A DNA stretch of 64,000 nt from Paraburkholderia tropica (lineage in GTDB: Bacteria > Pseudomonadota > Gammaproteobacteria > Burkholderiales > Burkholderiaceae). This document shows positions 17,311 through 25,734 of this stretch, piece after piece (the stretch's first letter is position 1; every line of letters begins with the position of its first letter). Position numbers and translations under genes: made by a program. The notes under the pieces were generated by a model that was given only the letters and a program-made list of their open reading frames with translations, was not told the DNA's origin and searched no databases. The stretch spans positions 1-64,000 of the forward strand of contig NZ_CAJZAR010000044.1 in the NCBI RefSeq assembly GCF_914484835.1, in the 5' to 3' direction.

Positions 17311-19182
17311 ATGTTACTCATCGTCCTCGCTTATCTCGGCGGTGTGCTCACCATCCTGAGCCCCTGCATCCTGCCCGTGCTGCCATTCGTGTTCGCGCGC
17401 GCCGATCAACCCTTCGTGCGTTCCGGCCTGCCGCTGCTCGGCGGCATGGCCGCGACCTTCGCGGCGGTCGCCACGCTCGCCGCCGTCGGCGGCGGTTGGG
17501 TGGCTCAGGCCAACGAATATGGCCGCTGGCTCGCCATCGTGCTGCTCGCCGTGTTCGGCCTCACGCTGCTGGTCCCTCGTCTGGCCGAGCGCATCATGCA
17601 GCCGCTCGTGAACGTCGGCAACCGGCTGTCCGAGACCACGCAGCACGAGCGCGCGCCCGGTGTCGGCGCCTCGTTTCTGCTCGGCATCGCGACGGGGCTG
17701 CTGTGGGCGCCGTGCGCGGGTCCGATTCTCGGCCTGATCCTGACCGGCGCGGCGCTGCAAGGCGCAAGCATCGGCACGACCCTGCTGTTGCTGGCCTATG
17801 CGGCGGGCGCCGCGACTTCGCTGGCCGTCGCGCTGCTGCTGGGCGGCCGGGTCTTCGCGGCCATGAAGCGTTCGCTCGGCGCGGGCGAATGGATCCGCCG
17901 CGGCATCGGCGTGGCGATGCTCGCCGGTGTCGCCGCTGTTGCGCTCGGGCTGGACACGGGCGTCCTCACGCGCATTTCGACGCTCGCGACAGGCGGTCTG
18001 GAGCAGCATCTCGTCGATAGCTTCGCCCCGTCGAAGCACGCCGCGATGGCGATGACCGGCTCCGTCAATTCATCGAAATCGTCGAATGCGTTGAATGCGC
18101 GGAACGACAGCGCGGATACCGGAAACACGATGGCGGCAGGCGCGATGTCGGCCAACGGCGGCGCGATGATGCGCGCCTCCGACGCCATGCGGCCTGCGAC
18201 GACACTGCCGGTGCTCGGCCAGTTGCCGCCGCTGGACGGCGCCGTGCAATGGCTGAATTCGCCACCGCTGACCGCTCAGGCACTGCGCGGCAAGGTCGTG
18301 ATCGTCGATTTCTGGACCTATTCGTGCATCAACTGCCTGCGCTCGCTCCCGTACGTGAAGGCGTGGGCCAGCAAGTATCGCAACGAGGGACTCGTCGTGA
18401 TCGGCGTGCATGCGCCTGAATTCGCCTTCGAACGCAACATCGACAACGTGCGCAAGGCCGTTCACGACCTCGGCGTCGATTATCCGGTGGCGATCGACAA
18501 TAACTACGCGATCTGGCGCGCGTTCGACAACCAGTACTGGCCCGCCCATTATTTCGCCGATGCCAAAGGACAGATTCGCTACCAGCATTTCGGCGAGGGC
18601 GAATATGACCAATCCGAGCGCGTCATTCAGCAACTGCTCGTGGAAGCGGGCCACCCGGAGGCGGCAAACGTTCCGCTCGGACTCGGCGGCACAGCGGAGC
18701 GCGGCGTCCAGATGCAGGCCGACAACGCGGATATGCGTTCGCCCGAAACCTATATCGGCTTCGAGCGCGCCGAAGGCTTCGCGTCGCCGGGCGGCTTCGC
18801 CCAGGACCGCGCCCGCGACTATCGCGCGCCGTCGAATCCCGACCTCAACCACTGGGGACTGGCAGGCGAATGGAGCGTGGGCGCCGAGCACGCCACGCTG
18901 GCAAAACCGGGCGGCGAAATCGTCTACCGCTTCCACGCACGAGACCTGCATCTGGTTTTAGGCCCCGGGCCCGACGGCCAACCCGTGCACTTTCGCGTGA
19001 CGGTGGACGGCAAGGCACCGGAGCACGCACACGGCAGCGACGTGGCGCCGGACGGCGCTGGCGTAGTCACGGCACAGCGTCTCTATCAACTCGTCCGCCA
19101 GCCCGGCGACGTCGCGGATCACACCTTCGCGATCCAGTTTCTCGATCCGGGCGTCCAGGCTTTTGCCTTTACCTTCGGCTAA
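17311..19182 (+). CDS. DipZ-like fused CcdA membrane domain and thioredoxin-like protein
   Basis: A 623-residue protein. Residues about 1-230 form a CcdA/DsbD-type membrane domain with the two redox cysteines in SPCILPVLPF (C19) and APCAGP (C135). A low-complexity linker (Ser, Asn, Met, Ala) follows. A periplasmic TlpA-like domain then holds the CINC redox pair (C339, C342) in FWTYSCINCLRSLPYVK, and a C-terminal beta domain of about 150 residues as in DipZ proteins. It should carry electrons from cytoplasmic thioredoxin to periplasmic clients; sitting between msrB and msrA, the Msr enzymes are the obvious clients (inference). Confidence 0.9.
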   Translation: MLLIVLAYLGGVLTILSPCILPVLPFVFARADQPFVRSGLPLLGGMAATFAAVATLAAVGGGWVAQANEYGRWLAIVLLAVFGLTLLVPRLAERIMQPLVNVGNRLSETTQHERAPGVGASFLLGIATGLLWAPCAGPILGLILTGAALQGASIGTTLLLLAYAAGAATSLAVALLLGGRVFAAMKRSLGAGEWIRRGIGVAMLAGVAAVALGLDTGVLTRISTLATGGLEQHLVDSFAPSKHAAMAMTGSVNSSKSSNALNARNDSADTGNTMAAGAMSANGGAMMRASDAMRPATTLPVLGQLPPLDGAVQWLNSPPLTAQALRGKVVIVDFWTYSCINCLRSLPYVKAWASKYRNEGLVVIGVHAPEFAFERNIDNVRKAVHDLGVDYPVAIDNNYAIWRAFDNQYWPAHYFADAKGQIRYQHFGEGEYDQSERVIQQLLVEAGHPEAANVPLGLGGTAERGVQMQADNADMRSPETYIGFERAEGFASPGGFAQDRARDYRAPSNPDLNHWGLAGEWSVGAEHATLAKPGGEIVYRFHARDLHLVLGPGPDGQPVHFRVTVDGKAPEHAHGSDVAPDGAGVVTAQRLYQLVRQPGDVADHTFAIQFLDPGVQAFAFTFG

Positions 19183-19191
19183 CCCACTTAG

Positions 19192-19212
19192 GCCGGGCGA
19201 GCTTCGCCCGGC
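19192..19212 (+). promoter_or_regulatory. hairpin just before the msrA ribosome binding site
   Basis: A perfect 9-base stem, GCCGGGCGA with TCGCCCGGC around a 3-base loop, fills the space between the dipZ-like stop (19182) and the msrA Shine-Dalgarno AAGGA (19213-19217). It abuts the binding site and could tune msrA translation or cause partial termination. Confidence 0.5.
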
Positions 19213-19225
19213 AAGGATGAACATC

Positions 19226-19957
19226 GTGAATCCGCTTTTCATGAAATCCAGCAAGCTCGCCCGTTACGGCGCTGTGGCGATCGCGGTGGTCGCGGTCGCG
19301 CTCTGGCAGCGCAGCGCCCACTCCGACGAACGCGCGGTCTCGATTCCGGCACCGCTTCAGGACGAGCCTGCGAATGGCGTTCATTCGGAAACCGCCGTCG
19401 TGTCGGGAGGCTGCTTCTGGGGCGTCCAGGGCGTGTTCCAGCATGTGCGCGGCGTCACGCAGGTCGCGTCCGGTTACACGGGCGGCGCGGCCGATACGGC
19501 CCAATACGAGCGCGTGAGCGACGGCGATACCGGCCACGCAGAATCGGTGCGGATTACGTTCGACCCCACCGTGATCAGCTACGGCAAGATTCTGCAGGTG
19601 TTCTTTTCTGTCGCGCACGACCCGACCGAACTCGACTATCAGGGTCCCGACCACGGCACCCAGTACCGCTCGGCGATCTTCCCGATGAACCCGCAACAAC
19701 GCAATGTGGCAAAAGCCTATATTGCGCAACTACAGGGCGCGCATGTTTTTTCGAGTCCGATTGTGACGCGCATCGAGACTTTCAAGGGCTTTTATAACGC
19801 CGAGGATTACCACCAGAACTTTCTCGCCCTTCATCCCGATTACCCCTATATCGCGATTAACGACATGCCGAAGGTCAATGCACTGAAGAATCTGTTCCCC
19901 GCGCTTTATCGACCCCAGCCTGTTCTGTTTCAGACTGTGGCGCGTACCGGGTCATAG
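19226..19957 (+). CDS. msrA: exported peptide-methionine (S)-S-oxide reductase MsrA
   Basis: A 243-residue protein with an N-terminal membrane/signal segment (KLARYGAVAIAVVAVALW) followed by the MsrA fold with catalytic SGGCFWGVQ (Cys near residue 63), GYTGG and the Tyr/Glu-rich YHQNFL region. It reduces Met-S-sulfoxide, complementing the MsrB three genes earlier in stereochemistry. GTG 19226 is preferred: AAGGA lies eight bases upstream. Frames reaching 19163 overlap the dipZ-like gene and lack a binding site. Export signals on MsrA, MsrB and the redox partner make this a periplasmic repair set. Confidence 0.92.
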   Translation: MNPLFMKSSKLARYGAVAIAVVAVALWQRSAHSDERAVSIPAPLQDEPANGVHSETAVVSGGCFWGVQGVFQHVRGVTQVASGYTGGAADTAQYERVSDGDTGHAESVRITFDPTVISYGKILQVFFSVAHDPTELDYQGPDHGTQYRSAIFPMNPQQRNVAKAYIAQLQGAHVFSSPIVTRIETFKGFYNAEDYHQNFLALHPDYPYIAINDMPKVNALKNLFPALYRPQPVLFQTVARTGS

Positions 19958-20037
19958 CCGCGCAGGAAAGCGGAGCGATTTCGAATTGGCAAGCGGCGAT
20001 TAACTAATACTTTTTAATGTATAGTCGCTAATGCGGT

Positions 20038-20060
20038 GAGAGAACGCAACTCGTTCTCTC
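20038..20060 (+). terminator. inverted repeat between msrA and the kinase gene
   Basis: GAGAGAACG at 20038-20046 pairs perfectly with CGTTCTCTC at 20052-20060 around CAACT. There is no T-run, so it may be a terminator of the msr operon or an operator of the following gene. Confidence 0.4.
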
Positions 20061-20115
20061 CATCGCGTCAAGCTAACGATCACTCTCGACTACTAACCTA
20101 TGACCCTGACGTAGC

Positions 20116-21375
20116 ATGCAGGAGTTCCCTTTAGTTGCCGAATCCGCCGGGCACGGCGGGCCGCACAACCAGGCTCCGGACTTCGCCCACAATGACCTTT
20201 TCCTGTCGGCGCCTATTCCGATCATGGTAGAGGACTGGTCTCGCGTCTATCTGGCAATCCAGGCTATTCGCGACCAGGGTGTCACGAATCTCGACGATTA
20301 TTTTGATGCCCACCCCAAAGCGATCGACGAGTTGCGGGGACTCCATTCGTTTGTCGAGGCGAACCATGCCGTGCTGGAACTGTTCGAGGCCAGTTCAAAA
20401 GAGATCTTTTTCGACTCCGCCCGGAAGCTGCTGCCCGCCAATCGCGACAGCAACATTGTCGTGTACCGGGCCATGCTCGACGGCAGTTCGGCATGCCAGG
20501 GCGAACGCACGCTGGTGACGTTCAAGGGCAAGGAAGTGCCGATCGTCTGGCGCTGCTCGCTGCCGCGCGACGCAGAAGGATATCGGCGGCTCTGCTTTTA
20601 TGCTTTCGATGTGACGGAGCAAAAAGAAAACAACGATCGATTGCAGGCAATGCGCGCGGAGATGGCGCGTGCTGCACGCGTGTCGCTATTCGGCGAACTG
20701 TCGGCATCGATACTGCATGAGATCACTCAACCGCTATCCGCCGCCAGTACATCCGCGGATGCCGCCGCCCGTTGGCTGACTCGCGACATCCCCGACGTTG
20801 AAGAAGCCTTCTCGTCAATTCAGAATGCGGCGCGCTGGGCGCGCGATGCCACCGATATATGTCGGAAGATGCGCGGGTTTCTCGGCAAGGTTCCTGTGCA
20901 ATCCATTTGCGCGCCCGCCAGCCAGGCTATCGATGCTGCGCTCTTTCTCGTTTCGCCGGAAGCCAATGCCAAAGAAATTTCCGTTACGCGGCAAATCGCC
21001 GGAGACGCCACCATTTTCGCCGACCCCGTTCAGATCCAGCAGGTGCTCGCCAATCTTCTGCTGAATGGCATTCACGCAATCGATTCGAGCCGGTCGACCA
21101 TTCGGACCTTGTCTTTATCGGTCCGGCGCATTGACCACGGTGAAACGCTATTCGAAGTCTGCGACACGGGATCGGGCATGAGCAACGAAACACTGGAATC
21201 GTTGTTTCAACCGTTCTTCACGACCAAAGTCGACGGCATGGGCATGGGCCTGGCAGTGGCCCGCTCGATCATCGACGCACACGGCGGACGTATCTGGGTC
21301 GAAAGCTCCACGGCCGCTGGCACGTCCTTCCGCTTCACGGTCCCCACGACGGCCTACGACGGCACCCATCGATAA
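20116..21375 (+). CDS. FixL-type sensor histidine kinase with N-terminal PAS-like domain
   Basis: A soluble 419-residue kinase without membrane segments. The N-terminal 180 residues look PAS-like (PIPIMVEDWSRVY; closing FDVTEQKENNDRL). The kinase core has the FixL-group phospho-acceptor box SASILHEITQPLSA (His near 201), N-box VLANLLLNGIHAI and G-boxes CDTGSGMS and GMGMGLAVAR. No cognate receiver is adjacent; the next gene, eight bases on, is an alpha/beta hydrolase, so the two are one operon. The signal is unknown; the receiver operon at 27-30 kb is a possible partner. Confidence 0.9.
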   Translation: MQEFPLVAESAGHGGPHNQAPDFAHNDLFLSAPIPIMVEDWSRVYLAIQAIRDQGVTNLDDYFDAHPKAIDELRGLHSFVEANHAVLELFEASSKEIFFDSARKLLPANRDSNIVVYRAMLDGSSACQGERTLVTFKGKEVPIVWRCSLPRDAEGYRRLCFYAFDVTEQKENNDRLQAMRAEMARAARVSLFGELSASILHEITQPLSAASTSADAAARWLTRDIPDVEEAFSSIQNAARWARDATDICRKMRGFLGKVPVQSICAPASQAIDAALFLVSPEANAKEISVTRQIAGDATIFADPVQIQQVLANLLLNGIHAIDSSRSTIRTLSLSVRRIDHGETLFEVCDTGSGMSNETLESLFQPFFTTKVDGMGMGLAVARSIIDAHGGRIWVESSTAAGTSFRFTVPTTAYDGTHR

Positions 21376-21383
21376 ACACTGAG

Positions 21384-22259
21384 ATGACGAAAGCAGACCG
21401 TTCCCCGCTCGATGCGCCACAGGCGACCGACACAGCGAACGAACCAAGGCCTCACGCGCCCATGCAATCTCCCGCGACGCTCTTCGCAACGGATACCGGA
21501 AACGGCGTCAACGTCATGTTCATTCATGGCTGGACGTGCGACTCCAACGACTGGATGTGGCAATTGCCGCACTTCGAAACCCGGTATCGCGTGATCGCTG
21601 TCGATCTGCGCGGACATGGCCGATCGGAGGTTACGCCGCAAGGCACTTATGCGCCCTCGCACTACGTCTCGGATATCGAGGCGTTCATGACGACGCGCTA
21701 CCCCGGCCAACGATTCGTGCTGGTCGGGCATTCGATGGGGGCGCAGATCGCTGCCCGGCTTGCCGCAAAACGCCCAGACCTCGTCGGCGCGGTTGTATCG
21801 GTGGACGGTTCACTTGGCGTGTCGGACGCTGCTGCCGATTTCCTGGCGAAGACCACGCAGGATCTGGAAACGGGCGATCCCGGTGAGGTGGCGCCGGCCC
21901 TGTTCACGCTGCTCTACGATCGCGACACGGACCCGGCACTCAAGTGTTGGCATTCGAGGCGCGTTCGAGGCATGCCCTTGCCTGTCGTTCGCGAGTCGTT
22001 TGGACCGCTCTATTTCGGCGACGATCAGATCGGCATGGGAGAGGCAAGCGCGGCCTTCTGCCGAAGCCTCGATATTCCCTTTTATCACTTGAGCCGCGAC
22101 GCCGGGCAAGTCGAACTCATGCGCGCCTGGTTCTCGCATCCCAAGTCCAAAGTCGAGGCGTGGTCCAATACCGGACATTGGATCATGCAGGACCGCAAGG
22201 ACGATGTTAATCGCGCCGTCACCGCCTGGCTTGACGACGTCACATCAGACTGGCACTAA
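21384..22259 (+). CDS. alpha/beta-fold hydrolase
   Basis: A 291-residue cytosolic hydrolase: oxyanion-hole segment FIHGWTCDSNDW (about residues 50-61), nucleophile elbow GHSMG (Ser near 118) and the C-terminal catalytic His in NTGHWIMQ. The Asp of the triad probably lies around residues 215-245. Eight bases separate it from the kinase gene, so it is cotranscribed. Ester, lactone or epoxide substrates cannot be told apart from sequence. Confidence 0.87.
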   Translation: MTKADRSPLDAPQATDTANEPRPHAPMQSPATLFATDTGNGVNVMFIHGWTCDSNDWMWQLPHFETRYRVIAVDLRGHGRSEVTPQGTYAPSHYVSDIEAFMTTRYPGQRFVLVGHSMGAQIAARLAAKRPDLVGAVVSVDGSLGVSDAAADFLAKTTQDLETGDPGEVAPALFTLLYDRDTDPALKCWHSRRVRGMPLPVVRESFGPLYFGDDQIGMGEASAAFCRSLDIPFYHLSRDAGQVELMRAWFSHPKSKVEAWSNTGHWIMQDRKDDVNRAVTAWLDDVTSDWH

Positions 22260-22386
22260 GCTGCCAGAACCGCAACGATCAGACTGTTGCCGGAGGCGCA
22301 CCCCATTCGATCGGTGCGCCAACCGGACGACATTTAACGCGCGCATTTAAACGCGTGTTGTCGGGAACGACGAACGTCGCACGACG

Positions 22387-22965
22387 TTATTCCGCAGGTT
22401 TGGTCGGATTCCACAGCTTGATCTTCGAATGCTTCTCGTAGCCCTTTCCATTGGGATAGCTAACGAGTTCCAGTTCCGATCCCCACGGCGAGCGGAAGTG
22501 CACCCACGTTTCGCCTTCCGTGTCGCCCGACGACATCGTGACCGGATCGCCCAGCACGGTGATTCCCCGCGACTTCAGATAGGCGACAGCGCCATTGATA
22601 TCGTCGGTATAGAACGCGATATGGGACGCGCCGATATCCTCCGATTTCGGCATCTCGTTGCTGCCTTTTGAGTTCCGATACTGAAACAGTTCGATATTGG
22701 AACCGGTGCCGCAGCGGATCATGGCGATATCGACGCTATCGGCGCGCGGCACGAAGCCACCCGACATATGGGTCAAATCGAACGGCCCGATGTGCGTGAC
22801 CGGTACACAGCCGAACGTGTCGGAAAAGAACGCCTCGGCTTGCGCGAGATTCGGCACGCTGACACCCACATGATCGACACCGACCGCTTTCACCCCGGCG
22901 GCATGCGCCCCCACCCCGCCTAGCAGAGCGAGCGCAGCCAGCACATTGGGTACGAACTTCTTCAT
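22387..22965 (-). CDS. exported VOC-family (glyoxalase/dioxygenase fold) protein
   Basis: A 192-residue protein with a clear signal peptide (MKKFVPNVLAALALLGGVGAHA) followed by a VOC domain starting VDHVGVSVPNLAQAEAFFSD, with a later IAFYTDDINGAVAYL and ELELVSYP. Metal-binding candidates are the His in DHVG and the Glu in LELV. The start at 22965 has GAAGGAAACAGC upstream, whereas longer frames do not. Seventeen bases after an NTF2-like secreted protein; both look exported and cotranscribed. Substrate unknown. Confidence 0.85.
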   Translation of the reverse strand: MKKFVPNVLAALALLGGVGAHAAGVKAVGVDHVGVSVPNLAQAEAFFSDTFGCVPVTHIGPFDLTHMSGGFVPRADSVDIAMIRCGTGSNIELFQYRNSKGSNEMPKSEDIGASHIAFYTDDINGAVAYLKSRGITVLGDPVTMSSGDTEGETWVHFRSPWGSELELVSYPNGKGYEKHSKIKLWNPTKPAE

Positions 22966-22982
22966 GATGCTGTTTCCTTCTT

Positions 22983-23459
22983 TCATTGGCGATTGAGAAA
23001 GACGCGCGCGCTCGTGAGCTTGCCGTCTTCGATGGTGAAAATGTCTTCGCCACGCACCCGATTCGGGTTGTCGCGCGGACCGTAACCCCACGTCACCCGG
23101 CCCACGCCGTGATTCCACGCGATGGGGTCGGGCGTAAAGACAAAGCCCTCGTGGCTGCCTCGCAGCTGTTCGATCAAGCGGCCGACCGCTTCATAGCCGG
23201 TCGCCACACCGGATTCGTCGGCGACGAAAAAGTTTTGCGAATACGCCTGCGGAAACTTCGCGGCGCGGCTGGCGGGATTGGGGTCGTTCCAGATCTCGAA
23301 GTGCAGGTCAATCAGATGCTGCGCGGCGCGGGCATCTTGATGGTCGGTATCCATACGCGTCGTTTCCTCTGAGTGTGCGACGCAGGGTGCCACGTAAAAC
23401 GCAGCGCCCGGCGCCGTAAGAGCCGTTATTAAAACGACTCGGCGAATCAGGTTTTCCAT
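22983..23459 (-). CDS. exported NTF2/SnoaL-like protein
   Basis: A 158-residue protein with an N-terminal hydrophobic signal (LIRRVVLITALTAPGAAFYVA) and a single NTF2-like cone-fold domain (AAQHLIDLHFEIWNDPNP ... WGYGPRDN ... DIFTIEDGKL), similar to ester cyclase or SnoaL-like proteins. An internal ATG at residue 36 would give a cytosolic form. First gene of a two-gene unit with the VOC protein. Reaction unknown; such folds act as isomerases, cyclases or ligand binders. Confidence 0.8.
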   Translation of the reverse strand: MENLIRRVVLITALTAPGAAFYVAPCVAHSEETTRMDTDHQDARAAQHLIDLHFEIWNDPNPASRAAKFPQAYSQNFFVADESGVATGYEAVGRLIEQLRGSHEGFVFTPDPIAWNHGVGRVTWGYGPRDNPNRVRGEDIFTIEDGKLTSARVFLNRQ

Positions 23460-24008
23460 CGCTCGATGAGTTCTCTTCGTTTTAACCGGGAGCGAGATTA
23501 CCGATGCAGCGCCACGCAGTCCTTGTTGGCGGATTAATTGTTCTTAAGGGTCGACGGGATCGATTGGCGTAGCGGCCTGAACACGAGGCTACCTGGCGAT
23601 GCGGACCCACTCAAAAAGCCCAAATCGTGAGACGCGTAAGTTCCGCGTCCTTCAACGACGCTTAAACGCTCTTAAGCAATGAGTGAGGCGATTCCCTGAA
23701 GCAACGTCTACTTATACTTTTGTATAACGCCAGAGATGCAATGAAAGAGGCGATTTAACGAGGCCCCCGTCGAAAAGTGCAAGGATTGACGGCCAAATTT
23801 GCAACGCCTCGCCCGCGAAACGCGCGCCGACCGTCAGCGCAGCGGCGCATCCTGAGTGCGCTTAACACTTAAGGACTATGGACCCGTTACCGTCGACGAA
23901 ATAGCATCGACAGGGTTAATCGACCGTTGCCATTTTTTTTAGCTCCCGGCAACTGTCGAACCGCGACACAACCGAAATCTCAACGACTTAACCGCTAGTG
24001 AGCCGAAC
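23460..24008. other. 550-base divergent intergenic region with repeated CTTAA motifs
   Basis: No gene is evident between the secreted NTF2-like gene and the ToxR-type regulator. The words CTTAAG or CTTAAC/CTTAAA recur near 23546, 23662-23678 and 23865-23876, spread as a regulator array might be. An AT-rich patch occurs at 23700-23760. The region probably holds the promoters of both flanking units. Confidence 0.35.
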
Positions 24009-25730
24009 ATGTACACGTTCGACCGGGTAAGCGTCTGTCTTGAAAGCCGCGAGGTGTACCTCGGCGGCCAGCGGCATTCGCTCAGCACGCGCGCGTTCGA
24101 TATTCTTGAACTGTTAATCAACGCGCGAGGGCGTCTCGTCACCAAGGACGAAATCATGCGCGTCGTCTGGCCGCGGACTTTCGTCGTTGACAATAATATT
24201 CACGTCCATGTCTGCGAATTGCGCAAGCTGTTCGGTGGCAAGCAAGGTTGGATTCGCACCGATTCCGGACGTGGATATCGCCTGACGCCACCTGAACCGC
24301 GCGAGCGCGAGCACCAGCCACGCGCCGCTTCGCCCGCGCTCGCGGCACCCCGTGCGCTGGTCGGCCGCGAACGCGAGCTTGCAGAACTGCTCGCGCTAGT
24401 CGACAGCGAGGCGCTGTTGACGCTGGTCGGTGCGCCAGGCATCGGTAAAAGCCGTCTCGCGCGCGAACTGGTGCGTGAGCGTGCGAGTACCGGGGATAGG
24501 CGAACCGTCTTCGTCGAACTGGCCGACGCCGCGCCCGGGACGTCGGTCGTGAGCGCGCTCGCCACGGCGCTTGGGCTGCCGTTGCCGCACGATCGGTCGG
24601 CGATCGTCGCGGCTGTCGCGCAGCGCCCTGCGCTCATCGTGTTCGATGGTTGCGATGCGTTCATCGATGAAGTCGCGTCCCTTTGTCGGACGCTGTCGAC
24701 GTTCGGCTCGCGGGTTCACCTCGTCGCGACCAGCCGCGAGCCGCTGCATCTCTCCGCCGAACGGACGTGGCGGGTGCCGCCGCTCGGCACGCCCGCCGCC
24801 GCCGGAAGTGATGCCGAAGTGGCCGCCGCACCGGCCGTACGCCTCTTCATGCAGCGTCTGGGAGAGACGATGGGAGACGGAGCGCTGCAAACGGGCGAAC
24901 ACGGCCAGAACGTGCTCAATGTCGTCGCGTCGCTATGCCGGCGCGTCGGCGGCAACCCGCTCGCACTCGAAGTGGCGGCTGCCCGCGCCGCGACGCTGGG
25001 CGTATTAGGCGTGCTTGAACTATCCGACGAACAATGGCTGGTTCTCGGCAATGCCATGCGCGAAGCGCCCGCCCGCCATCGTTCGCTGGCAGCGGCTTAC
25101 GCGTGGAGCTGCACGCGACTCGCGCCGCACGAACGAAGCGCGCTCTCCCGACTCGCGTCGCTGCCCGACAGCTTTACGATCGAGACGGCCTGCGCCATCG
25201 CTGGACACGGCGCGCTCGATAACGAAGCGATGCTGGACGCGTTGGCGTCGCTCGTTTCGAAGTCGCTCGTCGAAGTGGAAACGACGCCGCACCGCGACGG
25301 GCGGCGCTATCGCCTGCCGCATGCATTGCGCGCGTTTATGCACAGCTTGATCGCGGCCGCGGTTTCGCAGCCAGGCGACGCAAAACAGGCAGAAAACGCA
25401 GCCATCGTGGTCGATACCGCGCCGCGTCTACACGATGAAACTGCGATCGATTCGTTGCGCACGCCGGCTTCTGCCTCGCCATCGATTTCCGAGCACACTC
25501 CAATCGCCTACGCGGAAGTCGCCGTCCCCGTTGCCTCGCTACGCATGGGGAAGTCGCCAGCACAGAGCGCATCGCCTCCACGCCGTGACCGCCCAGGCGC
25601 GCGCGAGCCAGCGAATCACCTGCGTCTGCCAACCTGCGACGGACGTGCGAAAATCGCGGCGAGCTGCCGTGTGCCGAGCGTGTTCTGTCTCGGGCAAGGC
25701 AAGCGACGTACACAACGAGAACGCTCCTGA
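24009..25730 (+). CDS. ToxR/OmpR-type winged-helix regulator with STAND-like ATPase domain
   Basis: A 573-residue protein. Residues 1-100 form an OmpR-type winged helix (ARGRLVTKDEIMRVVWP; VHVCELRKLFGG; TDSGRGYRL). A P-loop ATPase follows (GAPGIGKSRLARELV, about residues 140-154; ATSREPL sensor near 240), the architecture of AfsR-like or MalT-like STAND regulators. The usual TPR sensor region is absent: after about residue 450 the sequence becomes low-complexity Ala, Ser, Pro and Arg. It may be truncated or have its tail read out of phase. Four bases separate it from an MFS gene, so it probably regulates that carrier in cis. Confidence 0.8.
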   Translation: MYTFDRVSVCLESREVYLGGQRHSLSTRAFDILELLINARGRLVTKDEIMRVVWPRTFVVDNNIHVHVCELRKLFGGKQGWIRTDSGRGYRLTPPEPREREHQPRAASPALAAPRALVGRERELAELLALVDSEALLTLVGAPGIGKSRLARELVRERASTGDRRTVFVELADAAPGTSVVSALATALGLPLPHDRSAIVAAVAQRPALIVFDGCDAFIDEVASLCRTLSTFGSRVHLVATSREPLHLSAERTWRVPPLGTPAAAGSDAEVAAAPAVRLFMQRLGETMGDGALQTGEHGQNVLNVVASLCRRVGGNPLALEVAAARAATLGVLGVLELSDEQWLVLGNAMREAPARHRSLAAAYAWSCTRLAPHERSALSRLASLPDSFTIETACAIAGHGALDNEAMLDALASLVSKSLVEVETTPHRDGRRYRLPHALRAFMHSLIAAAVSQPGDAKQAENAAIVVDTAPRLHDETAIDSLRTPASASPSISEHTPIAYAEVAVPVASLRMGKSPAQSASPPRRDRPGAREPANHLRLPTCDGRAKIAASCRVPSVFCLGQGKRRTQRERS

Positions 25731-25734
25731 TCCC

